In this document: one piece after another, positions 8,869 to 15,625 of the stretch
Layout of the letters: every line of letters starts with the position of its first letter
How positions within the stretch are numbered: position 1 is the stretch's first letter
Origin: Lachnospiraceae bacterium
GTDB taxonomy: Bacteria; Bacillota; Clostridia; Lachnospirales; Lachnospiraceae
Reading direction: 5' to 3'
DNA: 36,265 nucleotides
NCBI GenBank assembly: GCA_028706005.1
Contig: JAQWCI010000006.1
Span: forward strand, 1-36,265
Made by a program: the position numbers and the translations under genes
Notes under the pieces: generated by a model
Told to the model about the DNA's origin: nothing
Databases searched by the model: none
The model's input: the letters and a program-made list of their open reading frames with translations, nothing else

Positions 8869-9900
8869 TTACTTGTTTTGATTCGATCCCGTCGCCTGAG
8901 TCGCTTGGCTTTGACTGGTAATCTTATTGTATCTTGTGCTTTTCCCACGTCCTGCTTTTATGATTAATGAGCTGTCACACATATCGCGCAGTATCCTTCC
9001 AGCAGTTGATGGGCTCACTTGCAGTATAGTTTCGACTTTTTCTCTGGTAATAGTGCCGTTTGTATCAATGCAGTCCAGCACCGTCTGCTGCTCTGAGGAG
9101 TTCTTCTCTTCACTTAAGTATAACGCATCATCATGAACCATCTGCGGCAATACTATCTTGAATGAATTAGGTGCCACCAATATTTCAGGCTTACTATCCG
9201 AAGCGCCATACGCATTGCGGATTTTCTGTATACCTGTTCCGTATGCTTCTATCAGGTCGAGGCGATAGAATATATCTGCCAGCTTTTTATTTCTGCACAC
9301 CGAAATGCCGAGCATAATGTCTTCTTTGTGAATTCCAGGCAACAGGCCACCAATAGAAACAAACTCAATTCTATCACTGTAAATGCTTATCAATGTGCTT
9401 GCACTGTATGAGTAATCCCTATGAATAATGCTATTAAGCAATGCTTCTCTTAATGCATCATCAGGAAATGACTTTTCATCCTTCCGATATAGTCCCTGGA
9501 ACGATGCTGCTGTTGGATTATTCAATTGCATAAATTCATAACTATCCTCAAGCTGTTTCAATAATGATCCATAAAACTCCTTACGATCCCTGAATTCAGT
9601 CTGATCCTTACCTGCAAATACCGCTGTCTTGACTGAAAATGGACATTGATCAGATAGCAACAGGCCTAAATTCGTCCATAATTTGTTTTGCTTTCTCAAT
9701 CCAAGCGTAATCATCTGCTCGTTTGCAAGCTTCATATTATGCTGCCTAAAGATGTCTTTAGCCTTACTAAAAGTCAGATCCTGCAAAACAGAAACTTCAT
9801 TTTCATATGTATCCCCATAGGAATTTGCGAAAGAAACAATTTCCTTCTTCAGTTCGTCAGTTACTTCACGTTTAAATTCTACGTTCTCGTTTTCATTCAT
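8869..9900 (-). CDS. AlbA_2/Schlafen-type putative transcriptional regulator with winged helix; AlbA_2 core apparently deleted
   Basis: ENVEFKREVTDELKKEIVSFANSYG and LREALLNSIIHRDYSYSAST...EFVSIGGLLPG...NKKLADIFYRLDLIEAYGTGIQKI are family hallmarks. Expected ~100 aa AlbA_2 core missing between FANSYG and DTYENEVSVLQDLTF. Confidence 0.85.
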   Translation of the reverse strand: MNENENVEFKREVTDELKKEIVSFANSYGDTYENEVSVLQDLTFSKAKDIFRQHNMKLANEQMITLGLRKQNKLWTNLGLLLSDQCPFSVKTAVFAGKDQTEFRDRKEFYGSLLKQLEDSYEFMQLNNPTAASFQGLYRKDEKSFPDDALREALLNSIIHRDYSYSASTLISIYSDRIEFVSIGGLLPGIHKEDIMLGISVCRNKKLADIFYRLDLIEAYGTGIQKIRNAYGASDSKPEILVAPNSFKIVLPQMVHDDALYLSEEKNSSEQQTVLDCIDTNGTITREKVETILQVSPSTAGRILRDMCDSSLIIKAGRGKSTRYNKITSQSQATQATGSNQNK

Positions 9901-9926
9901 AATCGAATCTCCTCTTTCTAGTCATC

Positions 9927-9955
9927 ATTCTACTCATTCTATTCATTATCGTCAA
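9927..9955 (-). promoter_or_regulatory. SigA-type promoter for the 8869..9900 gene, overlapped by AGAATGA repeats
   Basis: Minus strand TTGACG - 17 bp - TAGAAT; short leader to ATG 9900. Confidence 0.7.
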
Positions 9956-9996
9956 TATGCGTAGCTAGAATGATTAGTAATGATTAGAACATTTGA

Positions 9997-10010
9997 TACT
10001 GTTCACAGGC
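9997..10010. repeat. Right copy of the 14-bp inverted repeat
   Basis: TACTGTTCACAGGC. Confidence 0.85.
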
Positions 10011-10104
10011 GGTTCCTTCAGGAGCTTTGACAGTATAGATTACCTTTGCAGCAATAACATGATATAATTGACCCGAACATATTCTCCAGACATGAGGTGA
10101 ATAC

Positions 10105-11853
10105 ATGGGTGATCAGAAAAAAGCGGCCGATAAGTTATATGATATCAGGCGCACAATACTTGTTGTAGATGACGAAGAGGTGAACCGTGAACTTCTGAAG
10201 AAATATCTCAGGGACGATTACGAATTGCTGTTTGCATGCAATGGATTGGAAGCTCTCAGGATCTGTCATGAGAATGCCGGAAGAATAGCATTGATAATGC
10301 TCGATCTCGTGATGCCGGTGATGGATGGATATGAATTCATGGAAGTTGCAAGGAAAGAACCAGACATTTCCCTGATACCGATAATAGTCACCACGGTCAA
10401 GGATATGGAAGAGGACGAGATACACGCGCTTAAGCTCGGTGCAAGTGATTTTGTAACCAAGCCATACAGCCCGGAGATCATGAAATTACGTGTTTCACGG
10501 ACTATAAGTCAGGTCGATTCAGAGAGCATTATAAGTCGGCTTGAGAGGGATACTGTGACTGGTCTTTATTCAGAGAACTTCTTCTTTTCGTATGCCGACA
10601 GGCTCAAGATGGAATATCCTGATGTCAGTTGGGATGTTCTGTGTGTAGACATTGAAAATTATCATCTTGTGATCGATATGTATGGCAAGGAAGAGGCTGA
10701 GAATATCCTTAGAGCCATTGCTGATATACTCAGAGATGATATGTGGAAGAGTGGTGTCGGGATAGCATGCCGCTCGGATTCAGATCTGTTCTTTATGATC
10801 CTGCCGCACAGGAATGATTACAAAACTTTCCTCAGAAAAGTATTCAGTTCATTTGAATCAAGACCTGATATTCATCATGTTATACTGCATTTTGGTATTT
10901 ACCAGAACATAGACAGAGAAGAACATATAGAGAAAACATGTGATAAAGTCATATCCACTGTTTACAAGACTCGTGGTGTGAGTAGTCTTTGTATTACATA
11001 TTATGATAAGAAAATGAGGGATGAATTGATGGAAAGGCAGATTCTCATTGAGGAGCTGCCGAGCGCATTAAGGGATAAACAGTTTGAAGTGTATTACCAG
11101 CCAAAATGTTCATTGCCTGATGGAAAACTTGTAGGCGCGGAAGCACTTGTCAGGTGGAATAACCCCGAGAGGGGATTTATGCCTCCGGATTCGTTCATTC
11201 CGCTCTTTGAAAAAAATGGACAGATATATCAGGTTGATAAATTTGTCTGGGAGGAAACATGCAGACAGATAAGGGAATGGATAGATAAGTTCGGAAGCTG
11301 TGTTCCGATTTCTGTAAATATTTCGAGAACTGATGTTTATGATCCGAAGATGCCTGATGTCATCTCCGAATTTGTGAAGAAATATGATCTTGATATCAAA
11401 CAGCTCCATCTTGAAATAACTGAGTCAGCATACATGAGAGATCCTTCGCAGCTTGTAAAGATTGTTGAGAATCTTAGAAATCGCAGTTTTGTTGTGGAAA
11501 TGGATGACTTCGGAAGCGGGTATTCTTCGCTCAACATGATTGCCGGACTTCCAATTGACATTCTGAAGCTAGACATGAGGTTCCTGCGCGATGACCGGGA
11601 TGATGGCAAGCCGAAGGATTCAGAAAACAATGAAAAATCTGTACTGCTGCGCTCGATAATGGACATCGCCGATTGGAAAAAGGTGCCGGCTATCGCAGAG
11701 GGAGTAGAGACCAAAGACCAGGTGGGAATGCTCACAGACCTCAAATGCGGTTATGGTCAGGGCTATTTCTTCTCAAGACCGGTTCCTGCCAGAGAGTTTG
11801 AGAAGTTCCTTGAGAATCCCGAAAGAAGTCTTATACCGGAAACGGAAAATTGA
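10105..11853 (+). CDS. Response regulator with degenerate GGDEF and EAL (c-di-GMP phosphodiesterase) domains
   Basis: Receiver TILVVDDEEVNRELL...MLDLVMPVMDGYEF...TKPYSPEIM; GGDEF position reads SDSDLFF; EAL motif EALVRWNNP, DDFGSGYSSL, EGVET. Confidence 0.92.
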   Translation: MGDQKKAADKLYDIRRTILVVDDEEVNRELLKKYLRDDYELLFACNGLEALRICHENAGRIALIMLDLVMPVMDGYEFMEVARKEPDISLIPIIVTTVKDMEEDEIHALKLGASDFVTKPYSPEIMKLRVSRTISQVDSESIISRLERDTVTGLYSENFFFSYADRLKMEYPDVSWDVLCVDIENYHLVIDMYGKEEAENILRAIADILRDDMWKSGVGIACRSDSDLFFMILPHRNDYKTFLRKVFSSFESRPDIHHVILHFGIYQNIDREEHIEKTCDKVISTVYKTRGVSSLCITYYDKKMRDELMERQILIEELPSALRDKQFEVYYQPKCSLPDGKLVGAEALVRWNNPERGFMPPDSFIPLFEKNGQIYQVDKFVWEETCRQIREWIDKFGSCVPISVNISRTDVYDPKMPDVISEFVKKYDLDIKQLHLEITESAYMRDPSQLVKIVENLRNRSFVVEMDDFGSGYSSLNMIAGLPIDILKLDMRFLRDDRDDGKPKDSENNEKSVLLRSIMDIADWKKVPAIAEGVETKDQVGMLTDLKCGYGQGYFFSRPVPAREFEKFLENPERSLIPETEN

Positions 11854-11875
11854 CAGAAAAATTAGCAATCGTGCC

Positions 11876-11904
11876 TTGACATGAATTTTTGTTTATAGTA
11901 TATT
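11876..11904 (+). promoter_or_regulatory. Promoter of tRNA-Gly
   Basis: TTGACA - 17 bp - TATATT. Confidence 0.75.
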
Positions 11905-11938
11905 ATGACTTGCGCGTGACAAAACGCGAGTCATAAAT

Positions 11939-12011
11939 GCGATAGTAGCTTAGCTGGTAAAGCGCCACCTTGCCAAGGTGGAGACCACGGGTTCGAATCC
12001 CGCCTGTCGCT
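11939..12011 (+). tRNA. tRNA-Gly (anticodon GCC)
   Basis: GCGATAG...CTGTCGC acceptor stem, CCACC-TTGCCAA-GGTGG anticodon arm, GGGTTCGAATCCC T-arm; CCA not encoded. Confidence 0.95.
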
Positions 12012-12018
12012 TTCAAAA

Positions 12019-12053
12019 AAACCCCGCAAACTCAAGACTTGCAGGGTTTTTAT
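12019..12053 (+). terminator. Rho-independent terminator after tRNA-Gly
   Basis: ACCCCGCAA...TTGCAGGGTTTTT. Confidence 0.85.
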
Positions 12054-12181
12054 TATTGGCCTGAAAAAGTGATTTTTTGTTTTTTCAAAGTTTTTCAAAA
12101 AAGCATTAAGATTCCTTCCGCTGGATTGTTCTTCTTTTGAATCGACATTGTGGTTCCTTTCTCACTGATAAATTTTGTAAT

Positions 12182-12209
12182 AAAAAAGGGGCTCCCTTTC
12201 AGGAACCCC
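12182..12209 (-). terminator. Minus-strand Rho-independent terminator
   Basis: Minus strand GGGGTTCCTGAAAGGGAGCCCC followed by TTTTTT. Confidence 0.8.
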
Positions 12210-12304
12210 GTAAACTCTAAAACAATGATCCACTTCCTAAACTCATATTTCCGCCTCCATTTTTAGATTTATTGTAATCGAGGATCCCTATATTGTCAAA
12301 ACTG

Positions 12305-13207
12305 TTATTTTATCTCATTTACCGTACTGCCATAGTTTTCCTTTCTTGACGCATCTGATATATGGCCACGTTCTTCTTGCTGTTTTTGACGCCAGCGCGT
12401 ATATAATCCAATAGCATTAGTATAATATTTCATACCACCAGATTGATTGATTGGAGAAATATCAAAATATAGTAATTGCATCATTTCAATGTAAGTTTGA
12501 TGAAGTGAAGAAAAAACAACACTTTCATCAGCAGTTTTATGAGTGAAATTCATAGCAAAATATTCGAGGTCGTTCATTTCTTCAAGAACAATATGACGCA
12601 TGAAGTATTCAACAACCCCATTAACACTAATTGTGATTGTTCGATTTTTGCTATCAGTGTCCTTTTGTGTAATATAGTTTTCGACATTAAGGCCAAGAGA
12701 ATATATGTTATTGGCTTCCATTACTGCTTTAGCAAATATGTCCTGTTGTTTTATTTGCTCAGTTTTATCTATATTGGCATCAGTAGCAATCGTTTTCAAT
12801 TCATCCATATCAAAATTGACCATTTCATTTTTGTTTAGTTCTCTTACAACATCAGTGAGATGTGTTGCGTCATATACATACCTTATTGGCTGCGCAAGAG
12901 AAATAATATTGTTTTTGTAGTATAAAGACAAATCAATAGCCTTTTGAATCTGAACTGTTTTTGCATTGTTCCTGGCCGCACTGGAGCTAATATAATATTG
13001 CCAAACAGCAACAACAACACCACTTACCAAAAATATGTTTGTTACAATCTGGAGAAAAGCAGATGTATTAATAAGTGAAGCGTTGAATATAAAATGATAC
13101 GCAATTGGCAGTATTATCATCGCCATCACAATCAGTATCGTGATTAGGAAACGGCTGCCAGTGATTATACATTTTATAGAATTTGATGCATTTGAAGATT
13201 TTTTCAT
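12305..13207 (-). CDS. Hypothetical membrane protein with two N-terminal TM segments and a cytoplasmic helical domain
   Basis: 300 aa; hydrophobic FLITILIVMAMIILPIAYHFIF and LQIVTNIFLVSGVVVAVWQYY; GGAGA RBS-like upstream; AT-rich. Confidence 0.75.
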   Translation of the reverse strand: MKKSSNASNSIKCIITGSRFLITILIVMAMIILPIAYHFIFNASLINTSAFLQIVTNIFLVSGVVVAVWQYYISSSAARNNAKTVQIQKAIDLSLYYKNNIISLAQPIRYVYDATHLTDVVRELNKNEMVNFDMDELKTIATDANIDKTEQIKQQDIFAKAVMEANNIYSLGLNVENYITQKDTDSKNRTITISVNGVVEYFMRHIVLEEMNDLEYFAMNFTHKTADESVVFSSLHQTYIEMMQLLYFDISPINQSGGMKYYTNAIGLYTRWRQKQQEERGHISDASRKENYGSTVNEIK

Positions 13208-13455
13208 AATCTCTCCTTATTTTGAAGCACATTTATAATTTTGTCGTAAAAGACTTTGGCTGCAGTACGGTACAAGAAAGAACAGAAGATTAACAGAGAC
13301 GCGGACAAAGATGATATGTCCATTCCCACCATATTGTGGAACGGAGAATAAAGCAAACCTTAAATCCGAAATCATCGAATTTAGTGCATTATTTCAAAAG
13401 CTGTGAAATTTTGATGACTTCTGGTACATCACGAATGAATATAACAGACATAATA

Positions 13456-13488
13456 AAAGGCAGTCACCTGATTGTGGTGACTGCCTTT
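13456..13488. terminator. Perfect 13-bp stem hairpin, possibly a bidirectional terminator
   Basis: AAAGGCAGTCACC-TGATTGT-GGTGACTGCCTTT; T-rich on both sides (minus strand TTTTATTATG). Confidence 0.65.
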
Positions 13489-13601
13489 CGTTTATTCTTA
13501 TTTCCAGCTGTTATGCCAATAGCGTGAGACAGTTTAATAACCAGATCGATATCAACGCGTTTACTATCAAATTCTTTGAACCTTTTCCTTTGCCACTGCA
13601 T
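13464..13601 (-). CDS. Possible small protein or gene relic of 45 aa (below the ORF-track cutoff)
   Basis: Minus strand MQWQRKRFKEFDSKRVDIDLVIKLSHAIGITAGNKNKRKAVTTIR*, stop codon inside the 13456-13488 hairpin. No strong RBS. Confidence 0.3.
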   Translation of the reverse strand: MQWQRKRFKEFDSKRVDIDLVIKLSHAIGITAGNKNKRKAVTTIR

Positions 13602-13736
13602 CTTATTGATTGTAAGGGGGTTTTTGTAACACAAAAACAGCGTTTCCTTACACTTTACAACAATGACATATGGAAGTCTGTTGTCATATAGATAGTGGCA
13701 ACATCATTGTCAAATATTCGGGGAAAAGGAGTGAAT

Positions 13737-13871
13737 ATGAGAAGGAAAAAGAAGAGTAACATACTGAAGAGGCTACTTGCGGTAGCATTATGCGCCGCGA
13801 TGTCAGTAAGCCTTATGCCGACCAGCTCAATGGCCGAAGTTTCAGGGGTGGGAATGCGTCGTCTGATGTGA
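13737..13871 (+). CDS. Signal-peptide fragment of the adhesin (frame 1)
   Basis: MRRKKKSNILKRLLAVALCAAMSVSLMPTSSMAEVSGVGMRRLM*; AAAGGAG 5' of ATG. Confidence 0.7.
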   Translation: MRRKKKSNILKRLLAVALCAAMSVSLMPTSSMAEVSGVGMRRLM

Positions 13872-15160
13872 GTCAGAATGGCTTAACCATGAGCTTTTCT
13901 CCTCAGAGCATTGAAGAGGGAGCGACAACACAGGACATAGGTGTAAGTGTAAGATCAGATAACAACGATAAGAGCATAGAAGGTATAGAAGCCGACGGGA
14001 CATTTCATGAGGGCAGCAGTTTTACATATACTGCCACGGAAAATGGAACGGTGGCTTTTGTTGTGCGCTATAAAGATGTAATTGATAAATCTGATAACAG
14101 TGATGCAGCAGAAGATGCAACAACAGCAGGTACTGCGGATACAGCAGATACGGCGGATTCATCTTCAACAGCGGCAACTTCAGAAGAAGGAACGACAACA
14201 GAAGGAGCAACTGAAGGGACAACAGCTCCCGGGGCAGGCAGTACAGCAGATGGGAGCACAACAGAGGATCCTTCAGGTGGAGCGGCGACAGAAAAGCCGG
14301 CAGAAGGCAGCACTACTGAGACTCCTGCTGAGGAACCATCAGGCAGTACGACTGAAGACACAACGACTACAGCACCTGCAGAAAGTGCACCTGAAGAGAA
14401 CGCACCTGCTGAGAACAAAGATGAAGTCACATCGACATCATCTGAAAATACAACAGCAATGGCAGAGATCATTTCATCCGTCAGGAACATGTTCGTATTG
14501 ACTGTACAGGCAGCGGAAGGTGAGACGCCGGCAACAGAACAGACGCCTGCACCAGAGCAGATATCAGAACCTGCACCGGCAGATGAGCCGGCACAGGAAC
14601 CCGAGGAAGTACAGCCGGCATCTGAAGGCGAAGGAACGCCATCAGAGACGCCTGCAACAGATAATGGAAATGATCCTGAAACAGAAGTGACTGAGGCACC
14701 AACAGAGCCTGAAGGAACAAAACCGGAAGGCACGACAGGAACAGAAGAAGATACGACAGGCACACCTGAAGAAACAAGTGAAGAAAAGACTGAGACATTT
14801 ACATATGAGGTGACAGGTCTTGCAGAAGCAATAGATTATACATTCAAGATCAGCGGAATTGATGATACCACAGTGCAGGCAAGTACAAAGAAGACAGAAG
14901 AGCTCTTCCATATGCTTGACGGTGTAAAGCTTGCCATCTATCTTGCAAACGGAACAGATGAAGTGATCGATGAGACAATAACTTCTGGATATGAAGTTAA
15001 AGTAACAAATGTTGAGTTCACGGCAGCAGAGAAATCAGATAAAGACTACAGCTATACCTTTAAAGATGGCGATAAGGATATCAGTGCATCATATACAGAT
15101 GGAGATTCTTATAAGATCACTTATGCTGTCTACAATAAAGAAACAAAACAGGTCATTTAG
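13790..15160 (+). CDS. Adhesin N-terminal segment with T/E/P/A-rich low-complexity stalk, ends at TAG
   Basis: NASSDVSQNGLTMSFSPQ... then TTEGATEGTTAPG-type linker, then TFTYEVTGLAEAIDYTFKI. Confidence 0.7.
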   Translation: MRRDVSKPYADQLNGRSFRGGNASSDVSQNGLTMSFSPQSIEEGATTQDIGVSVRSDNNDKSIEGIEADGTFHEGSSFTYTATENGTVAFVVRYKDVIDKSDNSDAAEDATTAGTADTADTADSSSTAATSEEGTTTEGATEGTTAPGAGSTADGSTTEDPSGGAATEKPAEGSTTETPAEEPSGSTTEDTTTTAPAESAPEENAPAENKDEVTSTSSENTTAMAEIISSVRNMFVLTVQAAEGETPATEQTPAPEQISEPAPADEPAQEPEEVQPASEGEGTPSETPATDNGNDPETEVTEAPTEPEGTKPEGTTGTEEDTTGTPEETSEEKTETFTYEVTGLAEAIDYTFKISGIDDTTVQASTKKTEELFHMLDGVKLAIYLANGTDEVIDETITSGYEVKVTNVEFTAAEKSDKDYSYTFKDGDKDISASYTDGDSYKITYAVYNKETKQVI

Positions 15161-15625
15161 GGAACAGAAGCAGAGCGTACCATTACAGTAACAAAGGAAA
15201 AAGAAGCCTTCGATCAGACCGTAGAAGTAGACGGAGTAAAGATAAGGGTACAGGCAGAGGCAGGAGTATTCCCTAAGGGAAGCAAGCTTGATGCAAGCGG
15301 CCTTAATGATGAGAACAAAGACAGCAAAAAAGCAAGATCATCTCTTTCCAAAGAAGATCAGGCAACGCTCGAGAACATCGACAGTGCTGTAGAAGAAGAG
15401 AGAGCAGAGAAGAAAGACGACAAAACAAATGTAGCGCTGTCATATACCTTTGATATATTTGATATAAAGGTACTGGATGAAGACGGCAAGGAAGTAGAGC
15501 CGGATAATGACGCAGGAAAAGTAAAAGTATCATTCACTACAGATGAGATAGCGGATGATAACCTTACAACAGATGTTTATCATGTAACAGAGAATTCAGG
15601 TGCTGAAGATCTTAAAGCAGAGCAG

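Noticed and set aside
11939-12011. tRNA-Gly as a proven integration site
   Set aside because: No direct repeat of the tRNA 3' end and no integrase found in the window.
13845-13851. Programmed -1 ribosomal frameshift in the adhesin
   Set aside because: No X_XXY_YYZ slippery heptamer in the zero frame and no convincing downstream pseudoknot; a simple one-G deletion explains it.
14068-14763. 231-aa minus-strand ORF inside the adhesin (and other overlapping ORFs at 14022-14911)
   Set aside because: Val/Ser/Ala low-complexity mirror of the T/E/P/A-rich adhesin stalk; no domain character or RBS.
15158-15160. Genome-wide UAG recoding
   Set aside because: Other genes in the window end at UAG as a normal stop (25520-25522, 27666-27668, 26970-26972).
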